A DNA stretch of 30,287 nucleotides from Methanolobus sp. UBA474. Its GTDB lineage: Archaea; Halobacteriota; Methanosarcinia; Methanosarcinales; Methanosarcinaceae. The notes under the pieces were generated by a model. The model was not told the DNA's origin, ran no database searches, and saw only the letters and a program-made list of their open reading frames with translations. Each line of letters opens with the position of its first letter. Within the stretch, counting starts at the first letter, position 1. Positions 22,242-29,710 of the stretch are shown here, one piece after another. Both the position numbers and the translations under genes were made by a program. Where the stretch lies: the NCBI GenBank assembly GCA_002501695.1, contig DANZ01000044.1:2826-33112 (forward strand), in the 5' to 3' direction.

Positions 22242-23528
22242 TTATATTTTGCGTGGGTCAGTTATCACTCCGGTGAGGGCAGAAGCTGCTGCTGTTGCAG
22301 GTGAGCTCAGGTAAACAAAAGACTGCGGGCTCCCTTCTCTTCCCTTGAAGTTCCGGTTGGATGTTGCAAGCCCTACCTCTCCGTCCCCGAGAAGTCCGAA
22401 GGAGCCACCCATACATGGTCCGCAACATGGTGACTCGACCATTGCGCCCGCTTCCATGAACTGCTCGATGTAACCTGCTCTGAGGACTTTCATATACTCG
22501 GTCCTTGAGGCCGGGATTATCAGGAGCCTGACCCCTTTTGCCACAGGCTCGTCGCCCATCATCTTCGCCACGATCTCGATATCTTCGAACCTGCCATTGG
22601 TGCATGATCCCACAAATACCTGGTCGACCTTGATCCCTTCCACTTCTGTTACGGGCTTCACGTTATCGACGTTGTGGGGACAGGCTACCTGGGGTTCGAG
22701 TTTGCTTACGTCATATTCTCTTACCTGGGAAGAAGCTGCACCTTTGTCGGACTTCCAGTAGGGGTCCAGCTTAAAGTCTGGAATGCGCTCCTGCAGGTAC
22801 TTCTCTGTGATCCTGTCTGCCTCGATGATACCGGCCTTGCCGCCCATCTCAATGGCCATGTTGGATACTGTCATACGCTCGTACATGGGCATATCCCGGA
22901 CAGTTGAACCTGCATACTCGGCAGCCTTATATCTTGCTCCCTCGGCGCCTACATCACCTATGAGGTGCAGTATCACGTCTTTGGAATACACATGCTTTGG
23001 AAGCTTTCCATTGACCTCGAACCTGATGGTATCGGGAACCCTGAACCACAGCTTGCCGGATGCAAAGACAGCAGCCATGTCAGTCGAGCCGATGCCTGTT
23101 GAGAACGCGCCAAGAGCTCCATATGCGCAGGTGTGCGAGTCAGACCCTACAACAAGGTCTCCGGGCCTTACATGTCCCTTCTCGGGCATGACCTGGTGGC
23201 ATACACCCTCATAAACGTCATAATTGGTTATGCCCTGCTCTCTGGCAAATTTCCGGAGCATGATATGGTTTGCGGCGGCATTGAGGGAATCAGCAGGCAC
23301 CTGGTGATCGAAAATGATCACTATCTTGCTGGGGTCCCATACCTTTTTCTGTTCCTTGTCCCTCATGATCTCATAAAAGCCTTCCACAGCAAGAGGTCCT
23401 GTGATGTCATGGGTCATCGCCCTGTCTACGTTGGCCATTACGAATTCGCCGGCTTTTACCGCTTTTCCGGAAGCCTTCGAAAAGATCTTCTCCGAGATCG
23501 TCATTGCTTGGTCGGTATTGGTGGACAT
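22242..23528 (-). CDS. 3-isopropylmalate dehydratase / homoaconitase large subunit
   Basis: A 428-residue aconitase-superfamily large subunit of the short archaeal type. The 4Fe-4S ligands are the Cys in VGSCTNGR (about 308) and the two in PCCGPCMGG (about 368 and 371). The N-terminal FVMANVDRAMTHDIT, FDHQVPA, and GSDSHTCAYGALGAFSTGIGSTD stretches match LeuC/HacA. Methanogens carry two such enzymes: LeuC for leucine and HacA for the 2-oxosuberate/coenzyme B route. The discriminating residues lie in the small subunit, which is not in this window, so the pathway cannot be settled. It starts five bases after the YkgJ-like gene ends, suggesting co-transcription. Confidence 0.93.
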   Translation of the reverse strand: MSTNTDQAMTISEKIFSKASGKAVKAGEFVMANVDRAMTHDITGPLAVEGFYEIMRDKEQKKVWDPSKIVIIFDHQVPADSLNAAANHIMLRKFAREQGITNYDVYEGVCHQVMPEKGHVRPGDLVVGSDSHTCAYGALGAFSTGIGSTDMAAVFASGKLWFRVPDTIRFEVNGKLPKHVYSKDVILHLIGDVGAEGARYKAAEYAGSTVRDMPMYERMTVSNMAIEMGGKAGIIEADRITEKYLQERIPDFKLDPYWKSDKGAASSQVREYDVSKLEPQVACPHNVDNVKPVTEVEGIKVDQVFVGSCTNGRFEDIEIVAKMMGDEPVAKGVRLLIIPASRTEYMKVLRAGYIEQFMEAGAMVESPCCGPCMGGSFGLLGDGEVGLATSNRNFKGREGSPQSFVYLSSPATAAASALTGVITDPRKI

Positions 23529-23533
23529 ATTGA

Positions 23534-24283
23534 TCAGTCTGTGATTTTATCCTGGAATGTTATGATGGGTCCGCTTATCCTGCGGGTAGTCCTGTGACTG
23601 CCTGTGCTGTCATGTACTACGTAGTTTATAATACCTTCCCGTATATTCTCCATGGCCTTATTAATATTTTCAGGTCCCCTTTCGAAACTCTCGTAGTTCT
23701 GGTAGACCAGGATTGCTTCCTTAATTTCCTCAATATATCTACTGATGACATTTTCGGCTAGCAGGAGGCTTTCCTCCTTCCCTGTATTACCGCCAAGTCC
23801 CTCGCATTCCGATACCCTCAGCTCTCCTTCTTCCATATGAAAAGGGTATGTGCTGCACAGCAGCGGACGCACGCCATATATGTTACATTTGTTGCCTGCC
23901 GCAACATCCTGTATGAAAATGCAATCTCCATTTCTTTTGCGCGAGAGCTCCCATCCGAACGTATGGATGTTGCCCCGGGTGTCTATCAGGTCCGAGAGTT
24001 CCTCCAGCGTCTTCCTGTCCTGCATATTCCCGGACCCTTCTTCAGGAGGCTGCGCGACCGCATCTTTGCCAAGGCCGGTGTGGAGGCATATTTTTTGTAT
24101 TTCCCCGGGACTTACTATGACCGAGTTATCCTCATGCTCTCCCCGGCAGCATCTGCCGCACCTGAGGCAGGAAAAGCCAATGTTCCGTATCCTCGCCGCT
24201 ATTTCGTCTGGATCTATCATTCTTGCAGTTTCAAGCTCCCCTGCTAACCTTCCGATCAGGTATCCTTTGAGTCTGGTATCCAT
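23534..24283 (-). CDS. YkgJ-type cysteine-cluster protein
   Basis: A 249-residue protein with the YkgJ (zinc/iron-chelating cysteine cluster) signature. Cys39, 42, 45 and 46 are in CLRCGRCC, followed by CIFIQ, KCNIYGVRPLLCSTYPF. These form the typical C-x2-C-x2-CC ... C ... C-x3-RP-x2-C arrangement thought to bind a metal or Fe-S centre. The N-terminal 30 residues and the C-terminal 80 (including NVISRYIEEIKEAILVYQNYESF) are helical. The reaction is unknown for this family. It is first in a minus-strand unit with the LeuC-like gene; whether it helps mature that Fe-S enzyme is only a guess. The upstream region is a long non-coding stretch. Confidence 0.87.
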   Translation of the reverse strand: MDTRLKGYLIGRLAGELETARMIDPDEIAARIRNIGFSCLRCGRCCRGEHEDNSVIVSPGEIQKICLHTGLGKDAVAQPPEEGSGNMQDRKTLEELSDLIDTRGNIHTFGWELSRKRNGDCIFIQDVAAGNKCNIYGVRPLLCSTYPFHMEEGELRVSECEGLGGNTGKEESLLLAENVISRYIEEIKEAILVYQNYESFERGPENINKAMENIREGIINYVVHDSTGSHRTTRRISGPIITFQDKITD

Positions 24284-24525
24284 TTTTTGTACCTTGGCAG
24301 GATTAATATAAGGAATTATCCGGGACCTTATACCTGCAATAATATGTCATAATATATATTGTATATAACTTACATTTTTTTATATGCTGTGTTATGTATA
24401 TATCTTCATATCTGGCCGCTTTAAACATCAATCCCTTGTTATGTTTACACCATGAAAGGATACTCTGCAAACCCTGTTACCTGTATTATGTTTCGAATGG
24501 GTCTGATACACTTGAGGGTCTGTAT

Positions 24526-24618
24526 GGGAACGTATGATCCTTGATCAATAAGTCTGAATGAGGCTTATCCGGTTCCCAATGATCACGTTCCTGTTCTTTC
24601 ATACATAATCATACGTTC
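24526..24618. repeat. Cluster of competing hairpins in the non-coding stretch
   Basis: ATAAGTCT-GAATG-AGGCTTAT (24548-24568) is an 8-bp stem if one U-G pair is allowed in RNA. It is enclosed by GGGAAC (24526-24531) and GTTCCC (24572-24577). The arm GAACGTATGAT (24528-24538) is also an exact 11-bp inverse of ATCATACGTTC (24608-24618). The two folds share bases and exclude each other, as in switching RNA, but chance is not excluded. Confidence 0.4.
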
Positions 24619-24960
24619 TTTCCGGATCATTCGGATCTGCATCATATCCTGCTTATGTGTATGATTCATACGGCATCTTACCAAGAAAAATATAATATGA
24701 ACATTATGCAGGATCTTATCAATCCCTCACAGTGTTTCCCACATGTGCATGAAAGGATTTCAATAGAGTAGTATGTGATCTGTTTGCTTTTTCTCTGACG
24801 CATCCTCGCAAAGTCTCCCGTTATATGAGGTATGTGGATGCATCCCTGAGGCGGCTTTAAAATGCATTATATATATTTAGCTGCATATTTTAAAACAAAC
24901 ATTTCCTATCGTCTATTAAAGTATGTATATATTCATGTGCCAATCGTCTTTCAGCGATGC

Positions 24961-24982
24961 AAAAAATAATAAAAATAGAAAA
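24961..24982 (-). terminator. T-rich terminator of the RCK-DHH gene
   Basis: Read on the minus strand, a tract made almost only of T with short A interruptions begins 24 bases after the stop at 25006. This fits archaeal oligo-T termination. Confidence 0.5.
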
Positions 24983-25005
24983 GGCGAATGTATGAAGACA
25001 ACTAT

Positions 25006-26475
25006 CTACAGATCGTTCTCTTCAACACCAACGGCTGTAAGGAATCTCTTGACCACGGCTTCATTGACCAGTCTAAGGAGGGTCTGCCTGTCCTTTGCCG
25101 CACTGAATACTCCAAGCTCTATACGCGCGGCAGCCGCGTTGGCATGTCCTCCACCGGCTTCCTCGCCGAAGGCACGTTTCATGATATCCCCCAGGTTGAT
25201 GCGGATATCATTGCTCCTCCCGGAAATGAATATCTTGTCCTCGCTCACACCGAAAACAATGGTTGTGGAAATACCTTCCAGGTTGAGCAGATAATCTGCA
25301 GCCTGTGGCAGGGTATCCCTGTCCCGGATACTTCCCACATTTGAGAGCAGGTAACTTCCTATTACCTGGCGGTTATTGATAGCTTCACCCAGCACGTCCA
25401 GCGTTTCTATGGACATGGAAGGGCGCTCCAGCTGGTCCAGGATATCATGGTCCGACAGGGGATAGAGGTATGAAGCTGCCGACAGATCGGCTGAGTCGGT
25501 GTTCCTCTTGAAGTCCATCGTATCGGTCCTGATGCCGTACAGAAGAGCAGTCGCAAGCTTGCTGTCGATATCAATATTCAGCTCCTGCAGGTACTTTGTT
25601 ACAATGGTTGAGGACGCGCCCACATTAGGACGTATATCTATGAATTCCGCGTCTATCTCGGTGTCCGTGATGGGGTGATGATCTATTATAATGCCTATAT
25701 GGGTCTTGGTAGGCAGGGGATTGTTGGCCCCCGGTCCGGAGCAGTCCACCATGGCGATCTTGTCATAGGATGCCATCTCAATATCCTCAAACCTGTAAAG
25801 ATCGATACCCAGAAGGTTCACAAAGGCCTTGTTCTCCTGATGGCCTATCTCTCCATGATACACAATGTCCGATACTATATCATGGGAATCTGCGATGGTC
25901 TTCAGTGCAAGCGCACTTGCAATAGCATCAGGGTCCGGGTTATTGTGTACGACGATAGCCATCCTTTTACCCCGGATGCTTTCAAACCATTGTGCCATTT
26001 TATTACCGCGGCGTAGTCCCTCTGCACGTTCCAGAGACCTTGAAAGGGATTTGGCGACCATTCTTGGAGGCATGACTACCAGGTCCGCACCCATCGCTTC
26101 CATTTCCTGCATATTGATGACATCAGTGGCCCTTGCAACACAATATACGTCTCTTGATACTTTTTTCCTGACATTGTCAAGAGCTGCCTTATTTGCCTGA
26201 GTATCGGAGCTAAGAATAAGTATGCCTGAAAGGTTCTTTGTGTTTATCCGGTCAAGAAGCGCAGGATCACCTACGTCCCCTACAATCGCCTCATAGGCTT
26301 CGTCACGCAGGGTCTCGACCTTTTGTGCGTCCTTATCTACGATGATCAGGTCTTTGTCAAGTTCCCTGAGTTCTTTGGCCAATGCAAAACCGAAACTCCC
26401 GCTCCCAAGGATGAGGTAAGTGGGCTTGATCTTTATCCTGTCGGTTGCAGTGGTCTCCTTAGCAACGGCGTTAAT
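25006..26475 (-). CDS. RCK_N-DHH-DHHA1 phosphoesterase, non-canonical AUU start
   Basis: A 489-residue fusion. An N-terminal TrkA/RCK NAD-binding Rossmann domain (about 16-150) begins TYLILGSGSFGFALAKEL, with the nucleotide-binding GSGSFG and the acidic residue in IIVDKDAQ. A DHH phosphoesterase follows: NNPDPDAIAS (about 178-187), VDCSGPG, DHH at 265-267 and the DHHA1 motif GGGHANAAAARI from 441. Relatives act on small nucleotides such as c-di-AMP or pApA, or on short oligonucleotides; the substrate here is unknown. No ATG, GTG or TTG lies in frame before the Rossmann glycine motif; TTG at 26382 would cut through it. A strong GGAGGT (26487-26482) stands six bases before ATT at 26475. A tiny out-of-frame ATG reading (26494-26471) ends there, so a +1 shift or sequence error is the alternative. 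It diverges from nnr. Confidence 0.85.
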   Translation of the reverse strand: MNAVAKETTATDRIKIKPTYLILGSGSFGFALAKELRELDKDLIIVDKDAQKVETLRDEAYEAIVGDVGDPALLDRINTKNLSGILILSSDTQANKAALDNVRKKVSRDVYCVARATDVINMQEMEAMGADLVVMPPRMVAKSLSRSLERAEGLRRGNKMAQWFESIRGKRMAIVVHNNPDPDAIASALALKTIADSHDIVSDIVYHGEIGHQENKAFVNLLGIDLYRFEDIEMASYDKIAMVDCSGPGANNPLPTKTHIGIIIDHHPITDTEIDAEFIDIRPNVGASSTIVTKYLQELNIDIDSKLATALLYGIRTDTMDFKRNTDSADLSAASYLYPLSDHDILDQLERPSMSIETLDVLGEAINNRQVIGSYLLSNVGSIRDRDTLPQAADYLLNLEGISTTIVFGVSEDKIFISGRSNDIRINLGDIMKRAFGEEAGGGHANAAAARIELGVFSAAKDRQTLLRLVNEAVVKRFLTAVGVEENDL

Positions 26476-26507
26476 ATGAATACCTCCGTTTCATATAAAG
26501 GATGTTA

Positions 26508-26520
26508 GGTATATTAAAAC
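26508..26520 (-). promoter_or_regulatory. Probable TATA box for the RCK-DHH gene
   Basis: GTTTTAATATACC on the minus strand would place transcription start near 26488, just at GGAGGT and below the out-of-frame ATG at 26494. That would favour initiation at the AUU codon. Confidence 0.45.
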
Positions 26521-26582
26521 AATTCCCAGAAGAAAAGATATTAACTCTAAATAGGATGTAAACCAAGGATAAATAGGCGATC

Positions 26583-28061
26583 ATGGAAACCATTACACCT
26601 TTAAGGATGCGGGCCGTCGATACTAACTGCGCATACCTGGGCATGAGTCCCCTGCAATTGATGGAGAATGCAGGGGCAGGCATTGCGCGGGAGATTGGTG
26701 CACACGCCAGTGCAGCATCTGTGCTCTTTATTGCAGGCAGGGGCAATAACGGAGGTGATGCTTTCGTGGCTGCCAGACACCTTTCTCTCTTTCCCGGATT
26801 CCGGGTGAAAGTGCTTCTGCTTGGAAATGCATCGCAGATAAGGACCATGGAAGCGAGAGCCAATTTCGATCTGCTGAAGTACAGCGGTGTCGATGATATA
26901 AGGGAAGTACGCGACTCCTCTGAGCTTCGATCCTATTCCGGCTGGAAAGAAGCTGATGTAATAGTTGACGGTGTGCTTGGTTCAGGGCTGAAAGGCCATC
27001 CAAGGGAGCCGGAGTCAACAGCAATAGATCTCATCAATGCTACGGATGCTTTTGTGCTCTCTATAGACTCGCCCTCGGGATTTGATCCGGAAACAGGCAG
27101 GTTTGAAAAGAGCGTGAAAGCAGATATGACCCTCACCTTCCACAAAATGAAGAGCGGATTTCTTTTGCCCTCCTCAAAGGACATTACGGGTGAGGTCCGG
27201 GTGGTTGGGATAGGGGTCTGCAGGGATGCCGAGCTGTTCGTGGGACCCGGCGACCTCAATGGGCTTGCTGTCAGAAGCGCTTCTTCGCATAAGGGCAACT
27301 CCGGCAGCCTGCTGGTAATAGGCGGCGGGCCTTATTCAGGGGCACCGGCCTTTGCAGCACTTGCAGCTTTAAGGGCAGGTGCAGACATGGTAACACTTGT
27401 AGTGCCGGAGAGCATTTCTAATGTGGTCGCCGGTTTTTCGCCGGACCTGATCCTGGCAAAAGGCATACGGGGTGAAAAACTGTGCCCCGAACATATTCCG
27501 TTAATATCCCCGCTCATTGAATCAAGTGATGTGGTGGTCATTGGCCCCGGCCTTGGGAGGGATGCGGCAACCCTTGAGGCGGTCGAGAAGATCCTGCCCA
27601 TGTGCAAAAAAGCCGTTGTTGACGCTGATGCACTTTATGATCTGTCTCTGCCCGTAGCAGGGGATGTTGATCTCATCATAACCCCGCATGGCGGGGAATT
27701 CTCCCGCCTTATGGGAAACGCACTTCCCTTTTCCCTGCAGGACAGGAAAGGTCTTGTAAATGCTTTCTCCCGGGAGAAGCAGATAGTGACCATACTGAAA
27801 GGGAGCATCGATGTGATCTCGGACGGGAAGGAGACAAGGCTTAACCGGACCGGGAATGCAGGCATGACCGTAGGGGGCACGGGTGATGTGCTTGCGGGTA
27901 TTGTCGGAGCGCTGTTTGCTTCCAACAATGCGTTTGATGCGGCATGTTGCGGATGCTTTGTAAACGGCGCTGCAGGTGACCTTGCCTATGAGGAACACGG
28001 ATATGGGTTGCTTGCAAGCGATATTATCCGGAAGGTCCCCTCTATACTGAAGCAGGAGTGA
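26583..28061 (+). CDS. nnr: Bifunctional NAD(P)H-hydrate epimerase/dehydratase
   Basis: Repairs damaged, hydrated NADH and NADPH. The 492 residues contain an N-terminal YjeF_N epimerase domain (about 1-205) with MRAVD, QLMENAGAGIA and the GRGNNGGDAF loop near 51-60. A C-terminal ribokinase-like ADP-dependent dehydratase domain (about 215-490) has GGGPYSGAPAFAALAALRAGADMVTL, IGPGLGRD, VDADAL, TPHGGEFSRL and the catalytic GGTGDVLAG near 431. This two-domain form is normal for archaea and many bacteria. The ATG is preceded by GGCGATC, close to the anti-SD match. The small gene downstream begins almost at its stop, so a cotranscribed unit with moaC and possibly prs is likely. Confidence 0.96.
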   Translation: METITPLRMRAVDTNCAYLGMSPLQLMENAGAGIAREIGAHASAASVLFIAGRGNNGGDAFVAARHLSLFPGFRVKVLLLGNASQIRTMEARANFDLLKYSGVDDIREVRDSSELRSYSGWKEADVIVDGVLGSGLKGHPREPESTAIDLINATDAFVLSIDSPSGFDPETGRFEKSVKADMTLTFHKMKSGFLLPSSKDITGEVRVVGIGVCRDAELFVGPGDLNGLAVRSASSHKGNSGSLLVIGGGPYSGAPAFAALAALRAGADMVTLVVPESISNVVAGFSPDLILAKGIRGEKLCPEHIPLISPLIESSDVVVIGPGLGRDAATLEAVEKILPMCKKAVVDADALYDLSLPVAGDVDLIITPHGGEFSRLMGNALPFSLQDRKGLVNAFSREKQIVTILKGSIDVISDGKETRLNRTGNAGMTVGGTGDVLAGIVGALFASNNAFDAACCGCFVNGAAGDLAYEEHGYGLLASDIIRKVPSILKQE

Positions 28062-28066
28062 TAAGA

Positions 28067-28249
28067 ATGGAACGAGAAGGCAGAACGGTATTCGTGAATA
28101 TTGAGAGGAAACGGATCCGCATGGCTATCAGTCATGGTGAGGATGAGGAAATATTCAAGTTTACTCTGGATGAAGCAAGGGACCTGAAAGAAAAATTAAA
28201 TACAACCATTGAGGATTACATGCAAAGGCAGAACCTGCGCATAGACTGA
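28067..28249 (+). CDS. Small conserved-looking protein between nnr and moaC
   Basis: I do not recognise this 60-residue protein. It starts with ATG 28067, with GGAGTGAT from the end of nnr as ribosome binding site. It has a strand-rich first half (REGRTVFVNIERKRIRMAI) and a helical charged second half (TLDEARDLKEKLNTTIEDYMQRQ), suggesting a small beta-beta-alpha fold. No Cys or metal motif is present. Tight packing between nnr and moaC and a good ribosome binding site make it likely real. It may be a small binding or regulatory protein, but nothing shows its target. Confidence 0.7.
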   Translation: MEREGRTVFVNIERKRIRMAISHGEDEEIFKFTLDEARDLKEKLNTTIEDYMQRQNLRID

Positions 28250-28267
28250 CCCGGATCCGGTGATTTG

Positions 28268-28750
28268 TTGACACATAATTTCACTCATATTGAAAATGGC
28301 CGTGCGGTCATGGTGGACATCAGCCACAAAGATATAGTTGCCAGAAAGGCCACGGCATCCGGGGAGATCATTCTGGGTACAGAGACCCTGGAGAGGATCC
28401 GGAGCGGGACTGTTGAGAAAGGCAATGTGCTTTCAACCGCAAGAATAGCAGCCATTCTTGCAGTAAAGAGGACTCCGGAATTGATACCCATGTGCCATCA
28501 GATACCTATAACCGGTGTTGACGTGGACTTTTCAATAGGGGAAGGACACGTTGCTGCGGTGGTGGAAGTGCGTTCCGTCGGAAAGACAGGTGTTGAAATG
28601 GAGGCCCTTACAGGGGTTTCCACGGCGCTGCTTACTATATGGGATATGGTGAAATCTGCCGAAAAGGATGACACTGGCAATTACCCCCTTACATGTATAC
28701 GTAACATAAAGGTCCTTTCAAAAGTCAAAGGGACCAAAACTAATGTATGA
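28268..28750 (+). CDS. moaC: Cyclic pyranopterin monophosphate synthase MoaC
   Basis: Completes the first stage of molybdopterin synthesis, converting the cyclic GTP product of MoaA into cPMP. The 160-residue protein has the active-site PMCHQIPITGVDVDF segment near 73-87, the MEALTGVSTALLTIWDMVKSAEKDD segment with the catalytic Lys and Asp region near 115-140, and an N-terminal MVDISHKDIVARKATASGEI that matches the family. The start is TTG: codon 28268 lies four bases after GGTGA (28259-28263), the same spacing as in purH; TTG 28265 is too close. Methanogens need the cofactor for formylmethanofuran dehydrogenase. moaA is not in the window. It is the third gene of the nnr unit. Confidence 0.95.
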   Translation: MTHNFTHIENGRAVMVDISHKDIVARKATASGEIILGTETLERIRSGTVEKGNVLSTARIAAILAVKRTPELIPMCHQIPITGVDVDFSIGEGHVAAVVEVRSVGKTGVEMEALTGVSTALLTIWDMVKSAEKDDTGNYPLTCIRNIKVLSKVKGTKTNV

Positions 28751-28804
28751 GGATTGTTACATTAGGAATCGCTATAAAAAATGGAATTAAAAGAGGTACA
28801 TCAT

Positions 28805-29653
28805 TTGAAGATCATAGGAGGACCCGCATCTCAGGCTCTCTCATCACGAGTTGCAAGGGAATTGAATCTGGAACCAACAGTTTGCGATTTCACCCGGTTC
28901 CCCGACGGTGAGCTCTATGTCCGCATCCTGGATGAAACTGTGGACGAGGTCACAATTATACAGAGCATAATCACAGATTCTGATTTCGTAGCGCTTTTGC
29001 AACTGATAGATGCCTGTGAGGATTCTCCGGTCATCAATGTCGTTATCCCTTACATGGGATATGCAAGACAGGACCGGAAGTTCAAAACAGGCGAACCCAT
29101 CAGTGCAAGGGCTATTGCCAGGAACATCAACGCTGACAGGGTATTCACAGTGAACGTACACAAGACAAGTGTGCTGGACTATTTCAATGCTGATGCTTTT
29201 GACCTGGACGCTTCGCATCTTATCGGCTACCACGTAAGGTCTCTTGGCCTGAAAGATGCCCTGCTCGTTTCTCCGGATGCCGGAGCCATGGAGTTCGTTG
29301 AGAGGACTGCAAAAGAAATAGGTTATGACTGCGATTATCTTGAGAAGACCCGCGTTTCAGGTGATACCGTCATCATCAAGACAAAGAGCATTGATGTGCA
29401 GGGCAGGGACATCGTACTGCTTGATGATATGATATCTACCGGCGGAACGATGGTGGAGTCTATAAAACTGTTGAAATCGCAGGGTGCAAAAGATGTATAT
29501 ATTGCCTGCGTACATCCCGTACTTGCAAGAAACGCTGTCATAAGGCTGTATAATGCAGGCGTGAAAGATATCATCTCCACAGATTCCATTGAAAAGGCCC
29601 AGAGCTGTATAAGTGTTGCACCCCTGATCGCTCATGCAATTAAAGGGCTATAA
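28805..29653 (+). CDS. prs: Ribose-phosphate pyrophosphokinase (PRPP synthetase)
   Basis: Makes PRPP from ribose 5-phosphate and ATP for nucleotide, histidine and, in methanogens, methanopterin synthesis. The protein is 282 residues, the short archaeal form. Visible elements are KIIGGPASQALSSRVARELN at the start, CDFTRFPDGELYVR, PYMGYARQDRKF (ATP loop), the VHKTS metal/ribose segment and the PRPP-binding DDMISTGGT near 206-216. The start is placed at TTG 28805 because GAGGT (28793-28797) lies seven bases before it and family members start at KIIGGPAS. The ATG at 28781 sits at the end of a TATA-like CTATAAAAAA and would add eight unmatched residues. It may have its own promoter as well as read-through from moaC. 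Confidence 0.95.
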   Translation: MKIIGGPASQALSSRVARELNLEPTVCDFTRFPDGELYVRILDETVDEVTIIQSIITDSDFVALLQLIDACEDSPVINVVIPYMGYARQDRKFKTGEPISARAIARNINADRVFTVNVHKTSVLDYFNADAFDLDASHLIGYHVRSLGLKDALLVSPDAGAMEFVERTAKEIGYDCDYLEKTRVSGDTVIIKTKSIDVQGRDIVLLDDMISTGGTMVESIKLLKSQGAKDVYIACVHPVLARNAVIRLYNAGVKDIISTDSIEKAQSCISVAPLIAHAIKGL

Positions 29654-29710
29654 CTATAAGTGCAATTATATACAATAAATGCTAATATTTATGCAAATGA
29701 GGCATTTGAC

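Larger units (their letters stand above)
24284..25005. other. 720-bp non-coding stretch with inverted repeats
   Basis: I see no convincing gene on either strand between the ykgJ-like start and the end of the RCK-DHH gene. The part next to ykgJ (24284-24420) is AT-rich and holds its promoter. The part next to the DHH gene holds its T-rich terminator. The middle (about 24440-24860) is less AT-rich than normal spacer and contains hairpins and short direct repeats (GGGTCTG twice near 24500-24521). A TATA-like TTTTTTATATG (near 24375-24386, plus) could drive a non-coding RNA ending near the T-run at 24787-24791. A decayed gene is an alternative. Confidence 0.45.

Noticed and set aside
24451..24543. 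30-codon ATG frame in the long non-coding stretch
   Set aside because: It has no ribosome binding site, composition unlike neighbouring proteins and overlaps the hairpin cluster; not supportable as a gene.
25006..26382. RCK-DHH gene starting at TTG 26382
   Set aside because: The start would fall inside the Rossmann nucleotide-binding helix and remove GSGSFG, which is encoded in frame upstream.
28781..28804. ATG 28781 as the prs start
   Set aside because: It overlaps a TATA-like sequence, lacks a ribosome binding site and adds residues absent from the family; TTG 28805 has GAGGT seven bases upstream.
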